Shown here piece by piece: positions 34,501 to 44,372 of a DNA stretch of 64,000 nucleotides. The DNA lies in assembly GCF_029852145.1 (NCBI RefSeq), contig NC_079977.1, positions 19,594,781-19,658,780 of the forward strand, read 5' to 3'. The translations under genes were made by a program, and so were the position numbers. The DNA is from Microplitis mediator (taxonomy: Eukaryota > Arthropoda > Insecta > Hymenoptera > Braconidae). The notes below the pieces were generated by a model. The model did no database searches, had not been told where the DNA came from, and worked only from the letters and a program-made list of their open reading frames with translations. Position 1 is the stretch's first letter; every line of letters begins with the position of its first letter.

Positions 34501-37500
34501 TGCGTTCGGAGATATTTCAAAAATAAAATTTTTTCAAAAATGTTTTATTTCGATAACTTTTATTTTGCTAGACGGATTGATTCTAAAATTTGATCAGCCT
34601 TAGAGCTTGATAAAACATGTCGATTGCCGCCTCAACCATCAAAATCGGTTAATTCGTTCGCGAGATATCGTGAGAGAAAGAAATGCTAAAAAATTTTTTT
34701 TTTAAGACAATGGCATACAAAAGTATTATCGAGCTCGAAAACAGCGGATAGTTTTGGAGCTGGCCTGCAGGGTTAACCGATAGACCGATTTTTTTTATCG
34801 TGTTTTATTTTGTAGTCTTGTAAAAATTTATTAGGCGACCAAATTTTACTTTTAAATAAATTCCGACCAACAAGACATATGTTGTTTTGAGTATGCTTTT
34901 AAAATAAGCCGAGTTTGTTTGTTTTGACTAAGATCAGAGCATTAATACTCTCTTAACATGAATTAGTGGAAATTTCATTAATTACGTTAGTGAAGCAGTA
35001 TTCACTTCATATTCGGTGTATTTAACTAACAAATTAGTGAATTCTCACTAATCAATTTAGTACTATAATTTTCACTAGCAAATTAGTGATTTTCACTACT
35101 GAACTAGCGATATTTTCATAATTTCTACAAGTGAAACTGTTATTCACTTCTTAATTTGTGAATTTCACAATTTCACTAGTAACTTTAACTAGCAAATAAT
35201 TAAATATTTTACTAGATATAGATATAATTAATAATTATGGTGCTATTTTTAAAAATTTTAATAAAAAACTTTCAAAATACAAAAGAATAGAAGTACAGAA
35301 CAATAATGGATTCATATGAAGAGTACGTCAATCATAACATCACGGATTTTTTATTTCTTCATCCGTTATTGTTTGGTATCACAACGAATATACTATTTAC
35401 ACTCACACGATCACATGCGTGGGTCAGCGTAGTGGATCGCATCAAAGACTTTGAATCGGAAGGATACAGGTTCGAGCCCAGCAGTCACCGGGATTTTTTC
35501 ATCAATCAAAATCATGTATACTTCCTCAAAATAATGATTCTAATACATTAATCATATTTCGGATCTGATTACAAGTGTCTTATATTTTTTTTCGCAATAT
35601 AATATTTTTTTTCACCGATGAAATCAGTGGATTCCCATAATCACTTTTTAATTTAGTGGATTCTAATATTCACTTATCAAATCAGTGAATTCTGATATTC
35701 ACATATTCATTTAGTGAATATTCACTAATTATGCGTGGTACGATTGTAGCATTGACAATTAGTGAATATTCACTTGAAATTAGTGAAAAATCACTAATTC
35801 ATATTTAGAGAGTAGTATGGAGCTCCAATGAAAAATATTCAATTTATTAATGATAATAATAAAATGATTTCAGCCGACTGCACAAATTAAGTTGGAGAAA
35901 ATAACAATAAATGTTCCACCAAATAATCCCTACTTTGGAGATATAGTAACATACAAAATAATTAGTCCTGGAGATATAATTTCACTAAAATTTTCATTCA
36001 AAAAAGATTTGCCTGAAAATATGAAAGTAATTTATCTAAGCATTAAAATAAACATACAATTAATCCAATTAATTAATCACAAAATAAACTTTTAAACAGC
36101 TTACTTTAGTTCTTGTATTTGAAGGAGTTGAAATAACTAACTTTGATATGTTGTTATGTGAAGCGATGGGAGATGAAGTTAACGTTAAACCTGTTCTTGA
36201 AAGTGGATTACCCGCTGGTAAATTTCCTACAAGTTGTCCTGTCAAAGCGGTAACTTATTATGTATTTACTAAATAACTATTTCCATTTATTTGTTTTTGT
36301 ACCCTAACAGACCCAAATTACGGTAAATTACGGTAAACCCACCGTAAATTACGGTAATCCACCGTAAAATACCGATTTACCGTAATTTACGGTGGATTTT
36401 CCGTAATTTACGGTGGATTTACCGTAAAATACGGAAATACGATAATCCACCGTAAATTACGGTAATTCGGTAATCCACCCGAATTTTTTTACGGTAGATT
36501 TATCGTATTCGACGGTAAATTTACGGTATACCCGCCGTAATTTACGGTAATCCACCGTAAAGTACCGATTTACCGTAAATTACGGTGGATTTACCGCAAT
36601 TTACAGTGGGTTTACCGTAATTTACGGTGGGTTTACCGTAATTTACGGTGGATTTACCGTAATTTACGGTAAATATACTCGAATTTTACGGTATTCTACG
36701 GTAGATTTACAGTAAAAATACCATGAATTTACGGTAATCCACTGTAAAGTACCGATTTACCGTAAATTACGGTGGATTTACCGCAATTTACGGTGGGTTT
36801 ACCGTAATTTACGGTGGATTTACCGTAATTAACGGTAAATATACTCGAATTTTACGGTATTCTACGGTAGATTTACGGTAAAAATACCATGAATTTACGG
36901 TAACTCAGGTCTGCTAGGGTAAGACACACTCGAAATTTACGCCATTCAGCGCACAGTATTGTAGCTAAAAATATCAAATATGACCTAGCTGATAATAAAG
37001 CTACCTATTTGTACGAGCTGTGACTATATTAGGCATTCACTGTCTTTTTTTTCGAATATTTCTTACAAAAACTAAAGGGCATACCATGATGACAAGCGTA
37101 GCTCGTCAGATAGTTACTACCAGTTATGTTAGTCGCGATCAACTTGAGGACAGCTTGACGGCACGGTTACACTTTGGACATGTTTAGACCAATTAAATTC
37201 TTACAAAACTGAATAAGTCAATCAGTGTCAAAAATTTTTATTTTTGAGCATAGCACGTTTTTGCTTGGACATACTTACTAGCATTCCAGTCTATACTATA
37301 TGAATAATGCTAAGCAAAATGACTGCACAATCTTAGTTGCTTAGTATCTGCCAAGTGTTCAGATTGAAAACTTAGCAAGATATTTTTGGCAACTTACTTA
37401 GTTCTACGGACTTATAACTTTTAACCCTATGGACTACAATATATACCTTCATAAAGTTGGCGACAATCTACTGCCACAACTTGTCACCAAGTTGACACAG

Positions 37501-37933
37501 AAATTTTGCCACAACTGTCCGTTAACTTATTGGTCGCCAACTTATCGCATTCAACTTAACGAAAAAATACGGTAATAGGTTGTCACCACGATACTGTCAA
37601 CTTAGCTATTAGGGTATCAGGTACATTCCCGGATAAGATGCTTGTTGTGTTGACAACCTCGCCTCCCACTCGGGTTTCAATCGTCACAACTCACGCACGT
37701 TATATAACCTACGATTATTATATTTATTTATTTATTTACAAGGTAATGATTATGAAATAAGAGAATTTCAAATCCCATATAATCCACTAATACCAGGTAT
37801 ACCAAGTGGTAACTTTTTGACTCAGGTTGTATTTTATGAACCTGACAAGGATCCGTGTGCAACCATCAACATTGAAGGCTCATTTTCCCACGAATTACCT
37901 GGAGCACCTGGTATACTTGGAATTGGTCGTTAG
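31557..37933 (+). CDS. Secreted DUF1091/ML-like protein, four exons, last acceptor damaged
   Basis: Exon 1, 31557-31622 (22 codons), encodes a signal peptide (MMRLLIQLLLTILSVNA) with GTAAGT donor. Exon 2, 35874-36026 (51 codons). Exon 3, 36100-36249 (50 codons, GTAACT donor), contains the SCPVKA motif. Exon 4, ~37742-37933, reads GNDYEIREFQIPYNPLIPGI and ends at TAG. Exon sizes, phase-0 introns and the CPxxx-G-x-Y join match the divergent gene at 16934-26033. The frame-keeping acceptor would be AA at 37740-37741. The first canonical AG (37741-37742) is one base further and leads to an early stop. The gene is therefore either slightly broken or carries a base error. Intron 1 contains a 4.2 kb element and intron 3 a smaller one. 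The mature protein would be ~165 residues. Confidence 0.7.
32219..32860 (-). pseudogene. Decayed spliced gene carried by the 4.2 kb element
   Basis: Two exons are visible. The first (about 32858-32638) starts after CCTTATAG, encodes a leucine-rich run, a (GK)n lysine/glycine tract and an acidic patch. The second begins after ATTTATAG (~32590), reads EGTNLKQYVENIR, hits an in-frame TAG just before PYLISVIG, and continues for ~95 codons through FDLLFKIYYILNLEYPESL to 32219. The PYL-(x)n-DLLFK-x-YYxxNLxYP pattern resembles a domain I recall from uncharacterised insect proteins linked to repeats; that is only a resemblance. It may be the remnant of the element's own gene. Confidence 0.5.
34207..34800. 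repeat. TTAACTTCCCG-family insertion
   Basis: It begins TTAACTTCCCGCTAAGAAAA and continues through the family text GTTTTGAGGTTCTAGGAAGC, then a (TACG/TATG)n microsatellite (34357-34391), then the ACGGATGAATCGATTTTGAT region common to 29400-29640 and 51740-51960. Confidence 0.65.
35423..35492 (+). repeat. tRNA-Gln-like sequence in shared module
   Basis: TCAGCGTAGTGGATCGCA (A box region), GACTTTGAATC (Gln-like anticodon arm) and GGTTCGAGCCC (B box) line up with 22016-22088. Similarity continues ~120 bp on both sides, defining a ~300 bp module at 35278-35600. Confidence 0.65.
36302..36919. mobile_element. CCCTAACAGACC-terminal element (TTACGGTAAATTACGG theme)
   Basis: CCCTAACAGACCCAAATTAC on the left and ACTCAGGTCTGCTAGGG on the right, flanked by TA/TA. 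The interior is nearly all CCGTAAATTACGGTGGATTTAC words, with an internal ~190 bp duplication. It is closely related to 61220-61629 and lies in intron 3 of the DUF1091-like gene. Confidence 0.88.
36920..37740. other. Intron 3 remainder with GTTGGCGACAA repeats
   Basis: No exon is seen. 37430-37600 contains several degenerate GTTGGCGACAACTT/AAGTTGTCACCAA words; the same theme appears at 47760-47960. Termini were not found. Confidence 0.45.
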
Positions 37934-39444
37934 TTTTTGATTAATTCTTGTTTTTATTTCATTCATGTTGACGATGTCAATAATTACTATACTATTATAT
38001 CTTATGGGTTTTGTGGGTTATTTAGTAGTTCTTTAGTGGTTATAAATATTATTTATCTTTTGGATTTTTTAGTGGTTATAAAAAAAATAATTGTATTATA
38101 AATAATTATTTATGTAGATAAATAAATTAGTTGTGCATCAAATAATTGTTTATTATTTTTTTAATCCGAAACTTAATGTTTTAGAAAGTATCTAACTATT
38201 AAAATTTATTTAGCTAATAATCAGGGATAAAAGAACTAATTTTTTTGTTCTTCCCTGGTGGATCCTGATTACCGGAAAATTATGGTAAGTTTGTGATGAT
38301 TTGCGATGTAATTGCTGTATTTTTATGAAGTCATAGTATATTTACGTTAAAAATGGCGAACAAGGGATCCATCTCTGATTTGTCTCATAAAATCAAAGAG
38401 ACTAAGCTCAAAGAGTAGAAAATTCATCAGAGACAAGTGGATAATAGCTTGTTCGCTGGCGAGTGGGTAACTCTTGCGAGTGGATAACCCCCGCCATTTT
38501 GTGCCTTAAAACATCATGGCGGCCACAAAAAGCTCGCAGATTAGAGATCACTAAGTGATGGATGAGGGCAAGTGTTAATAATGGCGTGTTCTGAGATCTT
38601 GGTGATTATATTCCTAAGTGGAGGAAGCCCGTATGGGTTGGCGAAGAACTTGCTCTCCACCACTCCTATGCAAGCAGTTCACCAGAGCTGAAGTCTGGTA
38701 CCATGGGGGGTCCATTCCAAGCCCCACTTCGACCAGAGTCTCTCTATTTCCTGAGATGGGAGGAGTGTTTGGGTCCAAATGAGGTCCGTCTCGCGGTGGC
38801 TGTTGGTGAGACACCCACATGCAATGCATGCCTAATGGGTAAGTTAATGTGAGCTTATGCTCATATTTCGCTATTATAATATATGGTGGATTCAGTATAT
38901 ACAATAGGGATTTCGCAGCGCGAGTATGCCCAAAAGGGCGAGGTATCGGCCTCCCGTTAAACGGAGGTGGGCTTAACGGCCCCGTTACATTAATTAATAG
39001 CTTGTTCGCAACTGAACGGTTACCATGTTATCTCGAAGCGACCAGTTCACCAGTGCAGGACACTAGTGCCTCAAGGGCCTCTCCAAGTCCATTTGACCAG
39101 AGTCTTTTTACTTTCGGAGATGGTTGGAGTGAGTGTTGGACCCACAAATTTATGGACTCGTGGTGGTTGTGGTTAGACACTACGCGTCAATAGGGTGGGT
39201 TCTTTGAACTTTCCTGTGGTTAATGTCCAGCCTTATCCCAAGTAAAAATTTGTAGTGTGGATTTACCCTCTATATTCTGAATTATGTTATTGAGGCTCGA
39301 ATCATAGTTATATGAGGGTATCGAGGGTAAAATTACATTCAAGCATTAAGGTAAGATGAACTGAGCAGAACTGTAAATTTGACCTAACTTTAGGAGTTTT
39401 TCCTACTTTAACCAAACGTAGGGTAATTTGACAGTCGGTAGGAA
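37934..39444. other. No supported gene; two related GC-richer blocks
   Basis: 38262-38340 begins CCCTGGTGGATCC like a theme-element end but lacks a partner. At 38610-38850 and 38930-39200 two GC-richer blocks share ordered phrases (GACCAGAGTCT, then GAGATGG..GGAGTG, then GTTGG(A/G)CCCA-like text). They look like diverged copies of one unknown repeat. Frames of ~100 codons are open on both strands but show no domain. Confidence 0.4.
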
Positions 39445-39666
39445 CCCTGGTGGTTTTGAATCACCTTGTGGTGCCACGTACACCTTGTAATCACCGTGGA
39501 TACACCATGGAATCTCGGTGGGTACACCGTGTAACCACCGTGGAATCAGGATGATAAAATGGAACAAACCCACCGTGTAACCACCCTGGAACCACCGTGA
39601 TTCCACCGTGTTTCCACTCCCAGGGTGTTTCCAGGCTGTTTCCAGGGTGATTCAAAACCGCCAGGG
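39445..39666. mobile_element. CCCTGGTGGTTTTGAATC-terminal element (CCACCGTGTAACCACGG theme)
   Basis: CCCTGGTGGTTTTGAATCACC-type left end, GATTCAAAACCGCCAGGG right end, AA/AA flanks, 222 bp. The first nine bases match the CACCGTGAT and TTACGG families, though the interior word differs. Confidence 0.88.
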
Positions 39667-39944
39667 AATCTAAAAATACCCTCCAAAATCTACTTTTCAA
39701 TGGTGGAAGAAATCCTTATCGAATCTTCGTAACAAAAAATAACTTAATTTCATTACTTGATTGCTTATATTTTAATTATTTTCGATTATATAGAATAAAT
39801 TGTTTTTGAATAAAATAATAGTTAGTAATGCTGTTGAACTCGTGACCTAATTTGCCTCTTATCATAATTCTTTAATCATATCTGTTAAAAAAATTTTAGG
39901 AACCCGTTTGGCTAAAAAATATTCGTAGGTTTTCAAAGTCTAGA

Positions 39945-40140
39945 CAGCCCATTTTACCCCCTCCCCCCAACACTTTTTAGGTTAAAAATTTTGAGGGAAC
40001 CATTTTGCCTCAATGTCCCATTTTGCCCCTTCCCCGCCCCAAACACTTTTCATGTTCAAAACTTTGGGGGCCCATTTTGCCCCCTAATATTTCGAGGCAT
40101 CCAAAATTTTAGGGGGCCCGTTTTGCCCCCCCCCCCTTCC
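39945..40140. repeat. GGGGCCCATTTTGCCCC repeats
   Basis: At least four imperfect GGGGGCCCATTTTGCCCC units alternate with CACTTTT/AAAACTTT spacers. Similar to the intronic element at 13502-14004; ends unclear. Confidence 0.55.
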
Positions 40141-40351
40141 CCTACAAATAAAAGATATAAAATTAAAGAAAACACTAAATAGTATCCAGTGTGCGTATAC
40201 GTTTTAATTACCCAGGAAAAACAGTTCTTATATAAAACACAAATGTGATGAAATTTGATCATATTTGGTGCATTATTTATGTAGGATGTTTCAATTTGTT
40301 TATTTGATTCAAGTAATCCTATGGATTGTAAATACTTATAAGTGTAAAGCA

Positions 40352-41100
40352 CTCTCTGAAAGGGAACCAGTGAAATTCCACTGATTCAACCAGTGAAATT
40401 CAATGGTTTAACCAGTGACTAAAAGTTCACTGGTTGAATCAGTGGAATTTCAATGGTTGAATCAGTGAACGTCGCGCTCACTGGTTTTAACCAGTGAACT
40501 AAAAATATGTAAGCGCGTGGGTACAGCAGCATTCTGTATATGAGTATTTTAAGTATATTATTGTGTCAATAAGTAAGTAATATTTATTGATTATCTTCAT
40601 GTAATATTTCAACTAACTTTTATATAACAATAATAATTATATGACACAATTTTTACAGAGATTAAAAATAAATAACTTTGGAGTAATTTCAACAGCTTGG
40701 AGCTAACCTCAAAAATGAATGACATAATTTTAAAATTGAACAATATAAAAAGCCCATTGAACATGGAAACAAATTAAATTATTATAAATCCTAATAAATA
40801 TTATTTATTTTATTACTAAATAATTTTTAATTAAATATAATTGTTATTAAGACTCTTTTAGTTCACTTTGTTTTTAAGTAAACGTTTATAATAAAATAAA
40901 ATTAATCTAACCTATTTTATTTATATTTATGTAGTACACCGGCGTATCACTGGTTCAACCAGTGAGCCAAGCTATCATCTTAGTCCACTGGTTGAATCAG
41001 TGGATTTCACTGGTTGAACCAGTGATCGCTCAATTCAATGGTTGAACCAGTGGATTTCACTGGAGAATCAGTGAAATTTCACTGGTTCATTTTAAGAGAG
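40352..41100. mobile_element. CTCTCTGAAA-terminal element (CCAGTGAAATTTCACTGG theme)
   Basis: CTCTCTGAAAGGGAACCAGTG at the left and CACTGGTTCATTTTAAGAGAG at the right, with flanks CA and TA. The termini match the 4.2 kb element at 31652, and the theme is that element's TAGTGAAATTTCACTA with CC/GG replacing the outer TA. It sits directly after a segment that recurs at 11219-11302. Confidence 0.78.
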
Positions 41101-41568
41101 TACGAAGCTATACGTAGAACCTTAAAAAAGATCAATAAAATGTTGAGAAGTTTTTGTAAACAGTATTTATTAAACTTCAGTAAATACAATATTTATATTT
41201 GAGGAAAGTATAGAACTCCTATAAGTTACTCATAGGATTTCTGTAAGGATATTATAAGATATCTGTCTCTTATAAAATTCCTTTAGGGACTAAGTTGAAC
41301 TGAATACAATTCCTGTAAGTTATGTATAGAACTTAATTGAGGATATGAGTTTCTTACATGATCTATGCAAGAATGTTCTCTTCTTTTACTCGAGTAAATA
41401 TACCTGGTGGATCCGCATTACGGTAGATTACGGTATTTTTCTGCAAATTCCGTTATTTTAGGTAAAGTACGGTATTTCACGTTTCAATACACCATTTTTA
41501 CGGTAACTTACGGTAATTCGCGGTAAATTACGGTATTCTTCTGTTAAAGTGCGGTATTTTTCGGTCGA

Positions 41569-42483
41569 CCCGAGTCAAAATTAAAACAGTAGTTTGAGCC
41601 TCCAAAGCCTCAGTTCTTTTGATGTTGCACTTGCCGCTGAATGTAATATGTTATTTAAGTCCTCGATGTCCTAAAAGTAGCGTATGAAGGAGTAAATCAC
41701 CTTTTTAAAATGTTGTTTTAACCCTCCATGGCCTACCATACTTTTAATCTGTAACTTCGAATGAGCTCAATTCTTTAGCATGATATTATTGTTATACATA
41801 AAGATATTTCCAACTGATCGTGAGCGACCGAGTAGCAGTGCGGCAGTAGTTGTGCTTCATATTCGTAAGGTCGTGGTTTCGAATCCCGGCGGCAGCAGAT
41901 TATTTTTCATCAGTTTTTTTCAAATTCTTCGGCAGTTTCCGTTTTCCAGTACTTCGTTTGTATTTATTGTTCACGTAAAATAATCAATTGATCATATACT
42001 AATAAGTCAAAGGCTCTAATTATTCAATTCGAATTTCGAATGACATAGTACTATTCTATTCGAACGCCTACTCATATAAGTTTACCTATTATTATTAACA
42101 TTTTAAATTTTGTTATTTTTTAACTGACAACAAAACATTTATTGCTAAGAAATTAGTTTTGGAATTTTTAAATTTCAAATTTTTTTCGATCATGGCAGCC
42201 ATTTCTAATTAGTGGCCCCCTTTTCCCTTCTGATTCTTTACCAATTGTACGCGATCCGATGAGGGTCTTACTCGATCTATAAATTTAGGCTCTGGAGGCT
42301 TATTTTACCTTTTTAAAAAGATGATTTGAACCTAAACTTGGTAAAAGCGGACAAAGTTACCACGTTTAGGTTCAAATTACCTTTTTAATGCATGGATCTT
42401 CATATTCTAAAAAGATGATTTGAACCTCCTTACCCTCATGTAGGATTTTGAGGCTCAAATCACCTTTTTAATTTTGACTCGGG
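41569..42483. mobile_element. Nested CCCGAGTCAAAATTAAAA element with tRNA-Met-like core
   Basis: CCCGAGTCAAAATTAAAA on the left and TTTTAATTTTGACTCGGG on the right, flanked by GA/GA. The paralogous site near 53935 reads CGGTCGAAGTCTGG without the insertion, fixing the boundaries and the 2-bp GA duplication. Theme words are GATTTGAACCTCAAA and AAAAAGGTGATTTGAGCCTC. The centre has a tRNA-Met-like sequence. Confidence 0.92.
41821..41897 (+). repeat. tRNA-Met-like sequence
   Basis: AGTAGCAGTGCGGCAGTAGT resembles a D-arm/A box, CTTCATA an anticodon loop with CAT, and AAGGTCGTGGTTTCGAATCC the variable arm plus B box of elongator tRNA-Met. The acceptor stem is not convincingly paired. It lies in the centre of a theme-word element. 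Confidence 0.65.
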
Positions 42484-42693
42484 GAAGTCTGGTATTTTAC
42501 CGCAAATTTGTGGTGAAATAGCGGTGAAATACCGCAAATTGTTGCACTGTTCCGTAGTATGCCGCCAATTAACGTAAAATGTGACCACTATAACGTGAAA
42601 TACGGTATTTTGTGGTAATTCACCGTAATTTGGATTCGCTAAGAATGTATATAGAATCGTGCTAAATTATTTTTCTCCGAATAGTTTCTAATG

Positions 42694-44372
42694 TTATTGC
42701 GGTGGCAATGCCGGAAGTAGTTCTAATTTAAGATCAATGACAGTCTCATTATGGATTTGGTTGAATATCGTCTTTTTATTTTCGGGACTTATATTGTATA
42801 ATGTTTGATGTGCGTCGTTCAAATAATTGCTGATCCAGGTTTCAAGTGTTTTGTTGTTATTCGGTACATAAATTTTACTAATGTAAACAGGATTGTCTTT
42901 TTCGGCATCTACGCGTCTCGTCGGTGACTCAGGAACTTTGAAAATCAGAAGCTGTAATAAAAATTTATATTTGAAATTCTAAAAAATCTTGAAAAGTAGA
43001 GACAATGCAAATGATAAAAAAGATTTTGAAAGTCAAAGATCATCCGTTTTAATGTTCGTGTTTTACTAAAAAATGTTTATTTGCAATTTATAGCTTCCTT
43101 CTTGATGTGTATATTATTTTTCACTAAATCTGGACATGAAAGTTTTAATTAATGTCTCTCTATGTAAAAGAAATGACGCATGGACTAATTCTTTCATACA
43201 TTCATTCTCTCGTTAGAGAAAATGTCTGACTTCCTTCCCCTAGAGTAGGTTGAAATTTAAACCTTTAGCGCAGGTATGGCGATAAAATATAATCTTCCAT
43301 GTTTAAATCTTGTGAAAAATAGTAAACATACCACAGACAAAAGTAGCTACGATTGTGGAGCTAGTACAATCACACAGTGGGGTAAAAAAGTTGCAGGTGG
43401 CGCTGTTGTTTTCGATTGTCAGTCATCATACTCCACATTGGAGTAGATTGTACAAACTATGTGATATTGTTTACTCCAGAAATAGCAACACTACATTGAA
43501 TATTTACTGAGTCTAAAAATTTTTACCCCGGTTAAATAGTCAATAAAACTACTACAGTAAAGATTAATCTTATACAGTGTCATTTATGCTACTCCATTTG
43601 TCAATATGTCGACTACAAAATGTAATTCAATTGTTACTAGTTTAATGTGATAAATTTAACTACAGCATTTTTATACGTGCACCTCAAACGTAGGAATTTC
43701 ATTGTCTCTTATTCAACCTCAAAATGTCTTAGACATAATCTCCGAAACTGATCAAAATTATCAACATCTTACCTGATATAAACAGTAACCTTTCAGAATA
43801 GACGAAACATAGTATGTTTTTTTCTCTCTTCTCATTTTGAAAACTCCTGTTTCATTAGCTAATTGCTTGACATCTTCCGGTACATTATGTCCGTTCATCA
43901 AATTAATCGTAACCGTTTCTCTACCTTTGACACGACAAGTTTTAGTTTTCACGCAGGTATAATTTTTATTAACAGCATAACTTCCATTAATACCCAGAAA
44001 ATTTCTATTCAAATAGTCACTTCGATTAATAATTTTCTGTCTTTCATTAATAACTTTAATTTTTGTGTTGAAATCAGATTGTTTTCCGCGAGAGTATGAG
44101 ATGCAATGATAAAATACACTTTTCTCGTCATCTATCTCCAATGAATTACCTAGTGTATTATCTCTTTCAACATACTTTGACATCATATTGTCATCGAATA
44201 GTTTACCGACGATTTCGCAAGTGTCGTTTTTCAAATCGATCCCATTAATAACATCGCCAGCAGATAAATTGATTAAAGGAATAATATCGCAGTTTACTTC
44301 AGCAGGAATGAATAAAAATGTTATAATAATAATGAATGTTTTTAAAATATTTTTTTTATTACAACGATCCAT
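42694..44372 (-). CDS. Secreted glycoprotein family, copy 2 (two exons)
   Basis: Exon 1 runs 44372-43773 (200 codons, GTAAGA donor) and exon 2 runs 42951-42694 (85 codons plus TAA, TTACAG acceptor), phase 0, ~285 aa, no interruption. Signal peptide as in copy 1; the alternative ATG at 44417 is less likely. The mature protein has several sequons and cysteines in the order TC-HC-TC-TC-YC. Exon 2 has NNNKTLETWISNYLNDAHQ and ends LPALPPQ. The intron (821 nt) is homologous to that of copy 3 but lacks its 966-bp insertion. Function unknown; a secreted or venom-type role is only a guess. Confidence 0.82.

Larger units (their letters stand above)
31652..35812. mobile_element. CTCTCTAAA-terminal theme-word element (TAGTGAAATTTCACTA), 4.2 kb
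   Basis: CTCTCTAAAACTAAATTAG on the left and TTTAGAGAG on the right, flanked by TA/TA. The outer ~350 bp at the left and ~700 bp at the right are filled with TTAGTGAATATTCACTAATT-type words. The centre holds decayed spliced coding exons (minus), a TTAACTTCCCG-family insertion (34207-34800) and a tRNA-Gln-like module. It lies in intron 1 of the plus-strand DUF1091-like gene. The element at 40352-41100 shares the termini. Confidence 0.8.
41402..42644. mobile_element. CCTGGTGGATCC-terminal TTACGG element, shared with the duplicate locus
   Basis: The left CCTGGTGGATCCGCATTACG and right GGATTCGCTAAGA ends match 53785-54057 next to copy 3 of the secreted gene, with the same flanking bases. It was therefore inserted before the segmental duplication. 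A second element (41569-42483) interrupts it here only. Confidence 0.82.

Noticed and set aside
37620..37690. Possible tRNA-like sequence on the minus strand (GATTGAAACCC as B box)
   Set aside because: No A box at the right spacing and a poor B box; too weak compared with the other tRNA-like cores.
38614..39193. Overlapping ~100-codon frames on both strands
   Set aside because: The segment is two diverged copies of a GC-richer repeat; frames lack domains, good starts or splice support.
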